The notes beneath the pieces are model-generated. The model saw only the letters and a list, made by a program, of their open reading frames with translations, made no database searches and was not told the origin of the DNA. 47,224 bases of DNA from a virus. The stretch lies in the IMG/VR virus record IMGVR_UViG_3300027872_000011, positions 1 to 47,224 of that record. One strand, given 5' to 3'. Below, piece after piece: positions 37,102 to 46,018 of the stretch (positions within the stretch are counted from its first letter, which is position 1; every line of letters begins with the position of its first letter). The position numbers and the translations under genes are program-made.

Positions 37102-38111
37102 CATCGAAGCGCATCCCTAGGCGGCGCATCTTCGTCACCTACGACACCGCGCGGGACACCCGGATCTTCGTCAACGACCCGACGCGAGTCGACTCTACAG
37201 AGCTGCACGTCGCGATGTCCTGCACGATGAGTGTCGACCCGCGTCGAAACCGTGGCGCGGTCATCGTGGCAAACCTCGCGGAGCGAACTCGCAACGACCT
37301 CTCAGGCATCATCGAGAGCACGCTTGACCTTCGACGGGACGACCTTCGAGACCTGTTCACGCCCGAGCAGATCGCGGACTCCAGAGTCCTGGTGCGCCCA
37401 CTGCAGAAGACCACGACCATCGAGCTAGGCGGTGGCTACTGCGAGATAGACGCGGGCGAAGACGACCGCGTGGGTCGAGTGTTCGAGGGCGGCGTGTCGC
37501 GCATTCGCTCGGCCAAGAACGGGCCCGAGTGGCACACGCAATTCGAGATCGGCGATGGCCTGACAACTGCGGCGGGCGCCGTCGCAAATCAAGAATTCAA
37601 CGACGGAGCCAAGGTGTTCGACGTCGTGCGGCACATCATCCGATCGCTCGGCCTGAGCATCGGCACGCTGACGCTTCAGCAATTCCAAGACGCCGTCGGC
37701 GCAAACGTCGTGTCACTGCTCCCGCGTGGCTACGTCGCGTCCGGCAGTTCGAACGCGCTGCTCAAGCAACTGCTCGAGCACTCGGGCGCGGAGTGGTTCA
37801 TCGACCGAGGGGTGTTCTACATCGTCAAGAAGGGCCGGCCCATCGACCCGAATCAGGCCCCGGTCGTCGTCGAGCAGGATGTCATGGGCGGCCTGAGGGC
37901 CACACCCGTGCCCATCGACGACAGGGGCATCCGGGCAATATCGGACTTCCGACCGGACGTTCGCATCGGCAGGCTGGTCGAGACTCGGGCGCGCCAGCTC
38001 TCAGGCGTGTGGCGCGCAGATGTGGTAAGACACCAACTCGACAATCGCGCTGGTCGATGGATGACGATGATGACCCTGCGCAAGGTGCCGGAGTTCGATT
38101 TCGATGGCTGA
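37098..38111 (+). CDS. Baseplate hub protein (gp27/protein D-like)
   Basis: 337 residues. N-terminal barrel (LHVAMSCTMSVDPRRNRGAV, IVANLAERTRNDL), a second barrel around VGRVFEGGVSRIRSAKNG and TQFEIGDGLTTAA, and a helix (KVFDVVRHIIRSLGLSIG). The LLKQLLEHSGAEWFIDRGV segment and RQLSGVWRADVVRHQLDNRA complete the tail-hub fold pattern. It forms the trimeric hub that carries the spike encoded by the next gene. Confidence 0.68.
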   Translation: MTSKRIPRRRIFVTYDTARDTRIFVNDPTRVDSTELHVAMSCTMSVDPRRNRGAVIVANLAERTRNDLSGIIESTLDLRRDDLRDLFTPEQIADSRVLVRPLQKTTTIELGGGYCEIDAGEDDRVGRVFEGGVSRIRSAKNGPEWHTQFEIGDGLTTAAGAVANQEFNDGAKVFDVVRHIIRSLGLSIGTLTLQQFQDAVGANVVSLLPRGYVASGSSNALLKQLLEHSGAEWFIDRGVFYIVKKGRPIDPNQAPVVVEQDVMGGLRATPVPIDDRGIRAISDFRPDVRIGRLVETRARQLSGVWRADVVRHQLDNRAGRWMTMMTLRKVPEFDFDG

Positions 38112-38838
38112 GCAGGACAACATAGACGAGCTGGGCGTCATCGAGCTAGCGGTCAGTGTGGCCCTCATGCAGGCCCGGACCATCACCGTGGGCAAGGTGA
38201 TTGCCTACCGGGAGATTGGGCCGCACAAGTCGCCCGTCGTCGATGTACAGATCGGTCCGCTCAAGTTCGCGCGACCCGTCGACGGCCAGGCCTCAGCCAC
38301 CGCGCCCGTGCCAGTCAAGCGGAACGTGCCGGTGGCCAGCATGCAGTCCGGAAATTTCACGATGCGCGCCCAGCTCAGCCCGGGCCAGCACGTGCTCATC
38401 GCCGTCGCCGATCGCGATCTCAACACTTGGATGCAGGGCGACGGCGAGCCGTATCGACCTGGCATACCCGGCGTGGTCCACAACATCAACGACGCCATCG
38501 CGATTCCCGTGCTCATGCCCGAGCAATTCCAATCGAAGGTGCGACCAGGACCGACCGAACTCTACATCGGCGACAACACGGGCGAGGTCTGCTCGGTGCA
38601 GATGAACTCGGCCACCGGCAATGTCACGGTCAAGGCGGCGACCACAGTCAGCGTCGAGGCTCCTGCGGTCTCGATCGGCGATGGGCTGTTCTCGGCCCCG
38701 ATAGCCCGGACCGGCGTCGACTTCGTTGTGGTCCCGCCGGGCGGCGCTGGCGGTTCGTTCCCAATTCTTCCGGGGACAAACCCCGCCCTGCCGATACCGG
38801 TCCCCGGCCCACCATCAGCCCACACTGTGAAAGGGTAG
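38104..38838 (+). CDS. Baseplate spike (gp138-like)
   Basis: 244 residues. The N-terminal OB-fold-like domain shows the gp138 pattern: TITVGKVIAYREIGPHKSPV, VPVASMQSGNFTMRAQLSPG, HVLIAVADRDLNTW and the HNINDAIAIPVL signature. A short beta-helix-like region (VTVKAATTVSVEAPAVSIG) and a Pro/Gly-rich tip follow. It is the membrane-piercing spike. The tip lacks the HxH iron motif seen in some spikes. Confidence 0.72.
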   Translation: MAEQDNIDELGVIELAVSVALMQARTITVGKVIAYREIGPHKSPVVDVQIGPLKFARPVDGQASATAPVPVKRNVPVASMQSGNFTMRAQLSPGQHVLIAVADRDLNTWMQGDGEPYRPGIPGVVHNINDAIAIPVLMPEQFQSKVRPGPTELYIGDNTGEVCSVQMNSATGNVTVKAATTVSVEAPAVSIGDGLFSAPIARTGVDFVVVPPGGAGGSFPILPGTNPALPIPVPGPPSAHTVKG

Positions 38839-38840
38839 CC

Positions 38841-39257
38841 ATGAGTTTGTTCAAGCTAAACGCCAGCGGAGACCTCGACAGGGGCGAGGACGGAGTCGGG
38901 TTCACCCGGGTGAACGGCGTCGAAGAATCTCGGGTGCACCTGGAGACTCGGATGAAGCTCGTTAGAGGCGAGGTCAAGCGCAGCGCCAACGTGGGGGTCG
39001 ACATGCTCTGGGCGCTGCAGCCCGACACGCCCGACACGCACGTCGCCAATCACCTGGCCTCGCTGATGGTCGGCACCCCAGGGGTCACCGACGCGCTCCT
39101 GAAGTACAACTTCGAGGGCCAGACCGGCTCGTTCGATGTGCAGGCCTCGGTCACCTACGACAGCGACAATCAGCGCGAGCGACGGACCGAGCACGAGTCT
39201 TTTCTGCTGAGCTCACCCGACTCTATCGGCGGCATCGGAGGACCCATCAATGGCTGA
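38841..39257 (+). CDS. gp25-like baseplate wedge protein
   Basis: 138 residues from the ATG at 38841 (AAAGGG site upstream). Contains VEESRVHLETRMKLVRGEVK and the helix-turn ANHLASLMVGTPGVTDALLK, then a strand (FDVQASVTYD). This follows the gp25/W fold that begins sheath polymerisation on the baseplate. It overlaps the J-like gene by 8 bases. Confidence 0.65.
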   Translation: MSLFKLNASGDLDRGEDGVGFTRVNGVEESRVHLETRMKLVRGEVKRSANVGVDMLWALQPDTPDTHVANHLASLMVGTPGVTDALLKYNFEGQTGSFDVQASVTYDSDNQRERRTEHESFLLSSPDSIGGIGGPING

Positions 39258-40725
39258 TGACATCGCACCAGGCGGCATCCAAGCGGACCGATACGAGGAC
39301 ACCCGGGCCAAGTTCGAGACCGCGTGGAAGGACGGCTTTGGCCCCAACGCGAACACGGCCAGCGACACGCCCGACGGGCACATCATCGACTGGGGCACCT
39401 CGATGGCTCAGGCGGTCATCGAGCAGAACTCGGCGGCCTACCAGGGTGGCTTCGCTACCACGGCAGGCTCGGTCAACGAGCTAGCCCAGCTCATCGCCCC
39501 GTTCTTCGGCACCGTCCCACGCCAGGCCACGGGCTCTACGGGCTCGGTGCTGTCGTTCGGCGTGGTGGGCACGGTCATCGGCCAGGGCTCGGTGTGCTCG
39601 ACCTCGACGGGCGACCGGTTCGCGATGGACGAGACGCTGACTATCGAGCAGAGCATCTGGATTGCCTACACATTCGGGCCCTCGGTGACGCCCACGTCGG
39701 CTCAAATCACGATCGGGCCGCAGGCTTACAGCGCCTCGTTCGGCGTGGTGGGCACGGGCCTCGAGGTCGCTCAGGCGGCTCAGGGAACTCTCGCCCCCGA
39801 CGCCCAGATCTCGGTGGTCTACGACGCCTACGAGGACGCCAACGGCCTAGGCGTGCTCATCGTCGAGTGCACAGGCATCCTGTCCACCAGCGTCGTCACC
39901 ACGAACTCGGACTCCGAGTTCTGGCGCGGGTCGCTGATGCCGGTGACCAGCGAGGTGCTCGCGGCGATCGAGGCCGAGGCACTCGCAATCACCAGTGTCG
40001 ACACGCCGGCCGCGGGTAATGCGTGGCGCGGCGTGGCCAACCTTGCCAGCGTGACGGTAGGCTCGGATGCTGACACGCAGGCACGCTATCTGCAGCGGCA
40101 CCTCGACACGCTGGGTAAGAATGGGTCGAGCTCGCTCGTGGGCCTGGTCGGTCGGCTGCGCGACGAGGAGAAGAACCCGGGAATCGAGTACGTCGAAATC
40201 TACAACAACCCGACGGGCATGACTGATTCCGAGGGGCGGCCCCTGAAATCCTTCGAGGTCGTGCGAATTGGCGGCGACGCCCAGACGATGGTCAGCATCA
40301 TTTGGGAGAATCACCCACTGGGAATCCAGGCCTGGGGAATCCAGACCTACACGGTCACCGACCCGCGCACGAATCGCGAGCACACAATCCAGATGACCGA
40401 TGCCACCGAGCTGTTCGCTTGGGTCGACGTCGTCATCGTGCCCGGCGAGGGCTTCCCCACGGTCGTGACATCCGACCTCGAGGTCCAGGTCGCCAACGCG
40501 ATTGTCGCTTTCGGCCGGACCCGGGGCATGGGGTTCGACGCCTACCTCAAGGACATATCGAGCTCGTGGCAGCTGGAGGGCGTCAAGTCCTGCACCATCA
40601 CGACAGGCACGACAGGCACCAGCGTGGCCCCAAAGCCCACGTTATCGCCCTCGAACATCGACTGCACTGACCGGCAAATCCTGCGCTGGGATACGGTCCG
40701 GATAGGGGTCGACATCGATGAGTGA
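39250..40725 (+). CDS. Baseplate J-like wedge protein
   Basis: 491 residues. Typical opening ETAWKDGFGPNANTASDTPD and IIDWGTSMAQAVIEQNSAAY, a VNELAQLIAPFFGTVPRQAT helix, then beta domains, and the DADTQARYLQRHLDTLGKNG signature with VTSDLEVQVANAIVAFGRTR near the end. The J family forms the wedge that triggers contraction. The middle has two SFGVVGT-type strands about 60 residues apart, suggesting a duplicated barrel. Confidence 0.78.
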   Translation: MADDIAPGGIQADRYEDTRAKFETAWKDGFGPNANTASDTPDGHIIDWGTSMAQAVIEQNSAAYQGGFATTAGSVNELAQLIAPFFGTVPRQATGSTGSVLSFGVVGTVIGQGSVCSTSTGDRFAMDETLTIEQSIWIAYTFGPSVTPTSAQITIGPQAYSASFGVVGTGLEVAQAAQGTLAPDAQISVVYDAYEDANGLGVLIVECTGILSTSVVTTNSDSEFWRGSLMPVTSEVLAAIEAEALAITSVDTPAAGNAWRGVANLASVTVGSDADTQARYLQRHLDTLGKNGSSSLVGLVGRLRDEEKNPGIEYVEIYNNPTGMTDSEGRPLKSFEVVRIGGDAQTMVSIIWENHPLGIQAWGIQTYTVTDPRTNREHTIQMTDATELFAWVDVVIVPGEGFPTVVTSDLEVQVANAIVAFGRTRGMGFDAYLKDISSSWQLEGVKSCTITTGTTGTSVAPKPTLSPSNIDCTDRQILRWDTVRIGVDIDE

Positions 40726-41386
40726 TTGGGGCGACGAATGGGGCTCACCGTGGGGCTGCCCGTCCGACCCGCCGAGCAAGGTCGAGGACATTTGCCGCCG
40801 GTGGCTGTGGTGGCAATACGACCGCGCCCCCAACATGCGCACAATGTGCGCCATCTTCACGACCATCTTCGCGGAGATCGAGCGCACCGGCCAGCGCGTG
40901 CTGAACACGCGCGGACTCGCTGGTGCCACGGGTGGAGAGCTCGATGCCTGGGGCGTGCTCGTGGGAGTGCAGCGCAACGGCGTGAGCGACAGGCTGCTGC
41001 GCCGAAAGATTCAGGCAGCAGCTCGGGCAGCTCTCGGTGAGGGTCAGCCGCGAGACTTCTTCGACGTCATGATCTTGATCGCGCCGGACTCGAACCCTCG
41101 ATTCTCCGAGGTGTTCCCGGCGTGCGTTCGTATGTTCTTCGACGCCGTGAGCAACGAGGAGAAGGCCATCATCTTCGAGCTGATGAAGCAAGTGCCGGCC
41201 CTCGGGGTCTGTCTGCAGTACGTCGAGACCGACCCCAACGGGCACACCTTCGAGTTCAGCTACCTTGAGTCCGACGTCGGCGTGATGCCGCGCCAGACGT
41301 TCGGCATCGATTTTCATTGGGACTTTTATCCGGACCGCGACATCCCAGCGCAGCAAAAGTCCGGATTCGCATTCCTCGTCGAGTAA
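40718..41386 (+). CDS. DUF2612-like baseplate protein (tail protein I-like)
   Basis: 222 residues. The core RTMCAIFTTIFAEIERTGQR, LAGATGGELDAWGVLVGVQR, then SDRLLRRKIQAAARAALGEG and a VMILIAPDS strand fit the family that attaches fibres to the baseplate wedge. It has a Trp-rich N-terminus (WGDEWGSPWG). It overlaps J upstream and is followed directly by the fibre gene. Confidence 0.65.
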   Translation: MSDWGDEWGSPWGCPSDPPSKVEDICRRWLWWQYDRAPNMRTMCAIFTTIFAEIERTGQRVLNTRGLAGATGGELDAWGVLVGVQRNGVSDRLLRRKIQAAARAALGEGQPRDFFDVMILIAPDSNPRFSEVFPACVRMFFDAVSNEEKAIIFELMKQVPALGVCLQYVETDPNGHTFEFSYLESDVGVMPRQTFGIDFHWDFYPDRDIPAQQKSGFAFLVE

Positions 41387-41389
41387 GCC

Positions 41390-43057
41390 ATGGCCGTCAA
41401 ACCCACACAACAGCCGGAAATCTGGGCGTCAGCCACACTCTACGCGTCGGGCCCGAAGGTAGGTCAGCCGACCAAGGCGTCGAGCGAGGCGGGTGCTGCA
41501 GTCGAGGGCCACAAGCCGGGCCCGACTGAGCCGACTACGGCGAACGAATTCAACATCTTCGAAAACAAGCTGAGCTTGTTTGCGCGCTGGGTGTTCGAGG
41601 GTAGATTCGACAAGGCCGCGGACGCCCACATCGTCGAGACCGATGGTACCGGCCTACTCTCCGCTCGGGCTGCGGACGTCGGCGACTCGACGAGCCCCGG
41701 CCCCTCGCTCAGCGTCAGCCAGTCAAACACCGATTGGGCCGCCAAGATCGACGCGACCGCGGACGGGCTGCAGATCGACGGCGTCTACGCGGCAGCAGCG
41801 AACGCTCAACTGGCGTTCCTCGACACGGACTTGGACAACGCGAACTTGCTGTCGGCCCTGCGCGTCCGGTGCTCAGGCTCCCCGAGCTGTGGTGGCATCA
41901 CCGTCGACGCAATTGCGCAGGGGACCATCGCGGGACAGAGCGTGCTCGCCGGCATCAACGTCACAAATTCGGGTGGCACGGGTGTCCAGGTCCGGACGTC
42001 CGGCTCAGTACAGGACGCCCTTCGCGTCATCAACACGACGAACGGTGGGGTCTCGGCCCGATTTGGGCACGGCAATCTGGAAGCGTCGAACCTGGATGGC
42101 ACGGCCGTCGAGTGCCGCGGTGGCGATGCTGACGGTGACTCCGGGTTCACTGCTGCGGGTGATGGCCTCTTCGCGCACGGTGGCGCACATACGCTCGATG
42201 GTGCGACGGACAAGCCAGCTGGGAACGGCATCACTGCCATCTCAGGCCAGTCGAGCACCATTGTTCCCGGCGGTGCTGCGGTCTACGCCGAGACATTTGG
42301 GACTGCGGCGATCGCCGTCGAGGCGACCCACAACTCGACGGGCGCAACGCTCCCGGTCATCACTGCGACGACGGGGGAGAACGTTGCCGACGGCATCACG
42401 GTCAGCTGCGAGGGCGCAGGCGATGGCGTGCGAATTGCGGCCGAGAACGGCGATGGGTTGAGGGTCACCATGGACCCGAATGGTGGTGGCGACATCGGGC
42501 CGGCCATCCACTGCGACGTGCAGTTCCGACCGACCGTCGTTGCCATCGGCCAGATTTGGCACGAGCAGAGCGGACCGGTCACAAACTGGATGACCGTGCT
42601 CACGGGTACCACTCACGGGTACATCCCGCGCGTGCGCCAGTCCCCGTGCTATGCCCGATCGGCGGTTCAGACTGGGTTTGTTCTATCCGGCGTGCAAGCC
42701 GACCAGGCCATTGGAGCGTCATTCACCTGGGAGCCGGGACTAGAACCCGCCGAGGCCGCTCAAGTTCGTGTCACGATCTGGGGCGAAGTGCAGCTCGATG
42801 CGAGCGCAGGCGGCGTATGCACCCTGGCCGTCCGCGACACGACGGAGGGCGGCAATCCGAAAATCCTGGAGGCATTCAACATTCGAAAACTGGTTGCCGT
42901 TGCCGGAACCGCGACCTATTCCACGACCAAGGCGACCATCTACACGCTGCCCGCAAGCGGGGCTCGCACCTTCGATCTGGTATGGACCGGCGACGCTGGT
43001 GCGGAGTCGGGCAACTTTCGCGGCTACGTCGAGATCGAGCAGATCGCAGGCAGCTAG
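41390..43057 (+). CDS. Tail fibre protein, 555 aa
   Basis: Begins with a baseplate-docking type region (TTANEFNIFENKLSLFARWV), then many short Gly/Ala/Val/Asp repeats (GDGLFAHGG, GNGITAISG, GAAVYAETFG, GDGVRIAAENG, GDGLRVTMD) that suggest a trimeric beta-helical shaft. The last 150 residues form a compact beta domain, probably the receptor-binding tip. It is the last gene of the long late operon and the only fibre beside the baseplate genes. Confidence 0.68.
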   Translation: MAVKPTQQPEIWASATLYASGPKVGQPTKASSEAGAAVEGHKPGPTEPTTANEFNIFENKLSLFARWVFEGRFDKAADAHIVETDGTGLLSARAADVGDSTSPGPSLSVSQSNTDWAAKIDATADGLQIDGVYAAAANAQLAFLDTDLDNANLLSALRVRCSGSPSCGGITVDAIAQGTIAGQSVLAGINVTNSGGTGVQVRTSGSVQDALRVINTTNGGVSARFGHGNLEASNLDGTAVECRGGDADGDSGFTAAGDGLFAHGGAHTLDGATDKPAGNGITAISGQSSTIVPGGAAVYAETFGTAAIAVEATHNSTGATLPVITATTGENVADGITVSCEGAGDGVRIAAENGDGLRVTMDPNGGGDIGPAIHCDVQFRPTVVAIGQIWHEQSGPVTNWMTVLTGTTHGYIPRVRQSPCYARSAVQTGFVLSGVQADQAIGASFTWEPGLEPAEAAQVRVTIWGEVQLDASAGGVCTLAVRDTTEGGNPKILEAFNIRKLVAVAGTATYSTTKATIYTLPASGARTFDLVWTGDAGAESGNFRGYVEIEQIAGS

Positions 43058-43064
43058 ATCAAAG

Positions 43065-43085
43065 TCCCCGTCTTTCCGGGGTGTC
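43065..43085. repeat. Flanking hairpin repeat, copy 1
   Basis: Identical over 21 bases to 43255-43275; stem CCCCG/CGGGG. It begins 7 bases after the tail fibre stop. Confidence 0.85.
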
Positions 43086-43254
43086 CGAGTGTTCGCTTTC
43101 GGCGGGCCCGCCACGCATGCGAGGGCATGGAACACTCAACGTAGCCCTTGCGCAAGGAGCAGGTCTCGAACCTGCCACCATCACTCGCTTGCGAAGTCCG
43201 TCCGGACAGATATCCGCGCGCTGTGCTGGCCCATCCACTTGGGCCCCTGCTAGT

Positions 43255-43275
43255 TCCCCGTCTTTCCGGGGTGTC
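43255..43275. repeat. Flanking hairpin repeat, copy 2
   Basis: Identical over 21 bases to 43065-43085, 190 bases downstream, closing the structured region. Confidence 0.85.
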
Positions 43276-43308
43276 ATCCATACACCCTAGCGTGCCCGCA
43301 CGCAAGCG

Positions 43309-43322
43309 TGTACACTTGCGCG
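43309..43322 (+). promoter_or_regulatory. Putative leaderless promoter box
   Basis: TG-TACACT (box 43311-43316) lies 6 bases before the ATG at 43323, with no Shine-Dalgarno sequence. It matches the boxes at 14798, 16909 and 46005 in form and spacing. Confidence 0.38.
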
Positions 43323-43634
43323 ATGGCCGAGCAACAGCGCGAACCTCGGGGCCACGCCTCACACTTCAGGCCCAAGACCCACAGTCAGGACGCGACCATC
43401 GAGCAGCGCCAGATGTATGTGGACGTGTGCACTGCACTCGCATCGGAGCCAGTGGGTGAGGAGCCAGTACCCCGCGCCGACATGATCTCGGTCTCGTGCC
43501 GGGCTCCGCGATCGGACCGCATCGAGGCCAACGCTCTGGCAGCCAAGCTCGGTCTCACGGCGAACGCGTGCATCCTGACCGCGCTACGATTGGGGTTGGC
43601 GGCGATGTCTGAGGCCGCCAGCGAACGAGGCTGA
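43323..43634 (+). CDS. Ribbon-helix-helix-like protein before terminase
   Basis: 103 residues from the ATG at 43323. The C-terminal 45 residues fit a ribbon-helix-helix: strand DMISVSCRAP, helix SDRIEANALAAKLGLT, helix ANACILTALRLGLAAMSEA. The N-terminal 50 residues are hydrophilic. Being directly between the structured region and the terminase genes, it could bind that region for packaging or transcription control; this is inference. Its stop overlaps the next ATG. Confidence 0.55.
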   Translation: MAEQQREPRGHASHFRPKTHSQDATIEQRQMYVDVCTALASEPVGEEPVPRADMISVSCRAPRSDRIEANALAAKLGLTANACILTALRLGLAAMSEAASERG

Positions 43635-44494
43635 TGGCACGACAGAAGCATGGGGACGCCCCCAAGAAGAAGGCTGCCAGGAAGAAGGCCGGCAAGAAGG
43701 TGGCGAAGGCCGGCAGTTCGCTGCTGGAGCGAGCCGCTGCCAAGAAGCGTGCCAAGGAGGCGGCGGGCACGATGGCCCCTACCCTGGCGCCGCCGAGTAG
43801 GGACAAGCACTACAACACCGACCCCCCCAAAGTGCGGGAGGGCGAGCACCCGGTCGACACGGTGGCTGCGGCGACAAGCAAAGTGCGGGCCAAGACCGGC
43901 GGACCGGCTCGCATGCGCCCACCCGTCGACCGGGAGATATCGCAGTTTAGGCGAGGCCCCCTGAGCCTCGAGGTCATCGACGACACTTGCCGCATGCTGC
44001 GCAACACGTTCCACCGCGAGACCGTCGAGCGCTCGCTGGGTCTGAGCAAGGGTCGGATTGCCAAGTGGATTCGGGCCGGCAAGGCCTCGCGCGAGACGAT
44101 CGAGGCCTGGCACGATCGACACGACACGATGATCATCGACGGGCAGACGACCGAGCAGGTGATCGAGGAGATTGGCAGCGAGCCCGAGTGGAACATGTAT
44201 GCGCTGTTCCACGCATGTGTTCTTGAGGCCGAGGCGTCCGGTGAGCAGAGCGCGGTGAGTGCAATTCACAACGCGGCCATCGGTGTCGACGGGTTGCCAC
44301 CAGATTGGAAGGCTGCGAGCTGGCTGCTGTCGCGGCGGTACAACAAGCGCTGGGGCTCGTACGCCGAGCGGTCGATGGTCGAGGAGGAGGACTCTGTTTT
44401 CGGCGGGGAGAAGACGACCAAGTCCGCGACCGAGCGACTGGCCGAGACGCTCGAGGAGATGTGCTCGCGGAGGCCGTCGGAGCCTGAGGAGTAG
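43634..44494 (+). CDS. terS: Terminase small subunit
   Basis: 286 residues. Lys/Ala-rich basic N-terminus (KKKAARKKAGKKVAKAG), then a helix-turn-helix-like region (VERSLGLSKGRIAKWIRAGK), a helix FHACVLEAEASGEQSAVSAI, and DWKAASWLLSRRYNKRWG, the common ending of small terminases. It recognises the genome end or pac site and feeds the large subunit encoded immediately downstream (stop abuts the next ATG). Acidic C-terminus. Confidence 0.75.
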   Translation: MARQKHGDAPKKKAARKKAGKKVAKAGSSLLERAAAKKRAKEAAGTMAPTLAPPSRDKHYNTDPPKVREGEHPVDTVAAATSKVRAKTGGPARMRPPVDREISQFRRGPLSLEVIDDTCRMLRNTFHRETVERSLGLSKGRIAKWIRAGKASRETIEAWHDRHDTMIIDGQTTEQVIEEIGSEPEWNMYALFHACVLEAEASGEQSAVSAIHNAAIGVDGLPPDWKAASWLLSRRYNKRWGSYAERSMVEEEDSVFGGEKTTKSATERLAETLEEMCSRRPSEPEE

Positions 44495-45997
44495 ATGAGC
44501 CAGAACATCAGCCTCGACCTGCGAGAGCGAATCCTCAAGGCGCTCCCGGGCATCGAGAGGCTGACCGAGGAGGAGCTCAGCCTAGCCTCGATCGCCACGC
44601 TGATGCGAGGCATGACCGCCGCTCGCCGGCGCGTCGTCCTGCGCAAGCTCGGCGACGAACTGTGCGAGAGGCTGTTCGCGGAGTGGGCATTCTGGGCCCG
44701 CGTCAAGCAGCTGTGGGACCCGACATGGAAAGAACTGGTCGTCCTGTGGATGACCGGCCGTGGGTTCGGCAAGACCCGTTGCGGGGCTGAGACGGTCAAC
44801 CTGGTGGCCGAGTACTACCCGGACATGTGCGGTGGTGAGATCGCACTCATCGGGCAGACGGCTACCGACATGCGCGACATCATGGTCGAGGGCAAGTCGG
44901 GCATCATGGCCACTGCCAAGCCATGGTTCGTGCCGGTCTACGAGCCAAGCAAGATGAAAATAACGTGGCCCAATGGCGTGATCGCACGCTTGCGGACAAG
45001 CGAAAAACCCAAGCTGATTCGAGGGCTGTCGGTCGGCCTCGCCTGGTGCGATGAGATTGCGCACTGGTTCGACCCTGAAGAGGCCTGGGGCAACTTGCTG
45101 TTCGCGCTGCGCGAGGGCAACCCATCCCACGTCATAGCCACGACCACGCCGCTGCCAACGAAGTTCGTTCGAGAGCTGGCGGCCGACCCAGGCACCCGGG
45201 TCATCCACGGCACGAGCCACGAGAACGCCGCGCACCTCGATGCGAATTTCTTGCCGAACTTGGAGAAGAAGTTCGGCGGCTCCAAGAAGGGGCGTCAAGA
45301 AATTGGCGGGGAGATTGTCGAGGACAACGAGAACGCCCCGTTCAAGACCGACCACATCGGGCGCATTCGCAGGGACGAGATGCCCAAGCTCGCGCACCTG
45401 GCCGTTGGCATCGACCCAGCGGGCGGCACCACATCGAAGAACTCCGACGAGACCGGCGTCATCGCCATGGGCATCGACATCGATGGCAACCTCTACGTGC
45501 TCGGCGATCGCTCTGCCGACGTGAGCTCGGCGAAGTGGACCGCGCGTGGGGTCGACCTGGCGATGGTGTTGCGCGCCGACTACTCCGTCGACACGGCCGT
45601 GACCATCGTCGGAGAGGTGAACTTCGGTGGCGACATGGTCGAGCGCTGCATCAAGACCACACCGAAGTGGGGCGACTCGGGCCTGCGCTTCGAAGCGGTC
45701 AAGGCATTCGTGGACAAGGCGACGAGGGCCGACCCCATCGCCCTGCAAGCCGAGCTCGGCCGCTACTACCACACCGGGACGGGCACGCAGTACCGGGACC
45801 TTGAGGGGCAGATGACGCAGTTCGACCCGACCCTGCCGCGCAAAAAGCAGGCCAGCCCCGACCGGATGGACGCCATGGTGCACGTCGCCACCTTCCTGCT
45901 CGCCCGCCTGGAGACCGGTGGCAAGCGCATGAAGCAGCTCGACGCGGCACAGATGGCCAAGATTCGGCAGAAGATTGCGAGCGGTTACAGTCGCTGA
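44495..45997 (+). CDS. terL: Terminase large subunit
   Basis: 500 residues. ATPase: Walker A GRGFGKTR at about 88-95, Walker B LAWCDE at about 182-187, and a coupling-type HVIATTTPLP at about 212. Nuclease: first acidic residue in GIDPA near 308, DETG near 317, and the SPDRMDAMVH ending near 455 with the metal-binding Asp. It cuts concatemers and drives DNA into the head through the portal encoded next. All key residues are present, so it should be active. The packaging type cannot be decided by eye. Confidence 0.92.
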   Translation: MSQNISLDLRERILKALPGIERLTEEELSLASIATLMRGMTAARRRVVLRKLGDELCERLFAEWAFWARVKQLWDPTWKELVVLWMTGRGFGKTRCGAETVNLVAEYYPDMCGGEIALIGQTATDMRDIMVEGKSGIMATAKPWFVPVYEPSKMKITWPNGVIARLRTSEKPKLIRGLSVGLAWCDEIAHWFDPEEAWGNLLFALREGNPSHVIATTTPLPTKFVRELAADPGTRVIHGTSHENAAHLDANFLPNLEKKFGGSKKGRQEIGGEIVEDNENAPFKTDHIGRIRRDEMPKLAHLAVGIDPAGGTTSKNSDETGVIAMGIDIDGNLYVLGDRSADVSSAKWTARGVDLAMVLRADYSVDTAVTIVGEVNFGGDMVERCIKTTPKWGDSGLRFEAVKAFVDKATRADPIALQAELGRYYHTGTGTQYRDLEGQMTQFDPTLPRKKQASPDRMDAMVHVATFLLARLETGGKRMKQLDAAQMAKIRQKIASGYSR

Positions 45998-46004
45998 CCG
46001 CGCG

Positions 46005-46018
46005 TGCTACCCTGGGGC
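46005..46018 (+). promoter_or_regulatory. Putative leaderless promoter box before portal
   Basis: TG-C-TACCCT (box 46008-46013) lies 5 bases before the ATG at 46019. It is the weakest of the four similar boxes, and the GGGG just before the ATG might serve as a poor ribosome site. Confidence 0.32.

Larger units (their letters stand above)
43058..43322. ncRNA. Highly structured non-coding region, candidate RNA
   Basis: These 265 bases hold no supported gene. A 21-bp hairpin-forming sequence (CCCCG...CGGGG) is present twice, at 43065-43085 and 43255-43275. Between the copies lie further hairpins: GAGTGTTC/GAACACTC (43087-43137), the palindrome CCTTGCGCAAGG (43146-43157), GCAGG/CCTGC (43159-43175) and GGCCCA/TGGGCC (43228-43245). 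On the minus strand, 43250-43152 looks partly tRNA-like: a GGTTCGAGACC T-arm, a pairable 7-bp acceptor with two G-U pairs, and a D-like arm. There is no acceptable anticodon arm. It may be a packaging site, an RNA gene or a strong transcription barrier. Confidence 0.45.

Noticed and set aside
43152-43250. A minus-strand tRNA suggested by a perfect GGTTCGAGACC T-arm
   Set aside because: The acceptor needs two G-U pairs, the usual bases 8-9 are missing, and the 52 bases between D-like and T arms do not give a 5-bp stem with a 7-base anticodon loop. Kept only as a tRNA-like part of a structured region.
42556-43459. Long plus-strand readings at 42556-43290 and 43148-43459, the first containing GAGLEPAT
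   Set aside because: GAGLEPAT-type peptides are a known artefact of translating the reverse of a T-arm-like sequence. These readings also overlap the real fibre and ribbon-helix-helix genes.
44582-45883. Long opposite-strand reading (433 codons) under the large terminase
   Set aside because: Same codon-bias shadow; the terminase has all its catalytic motifs on the plus strand.
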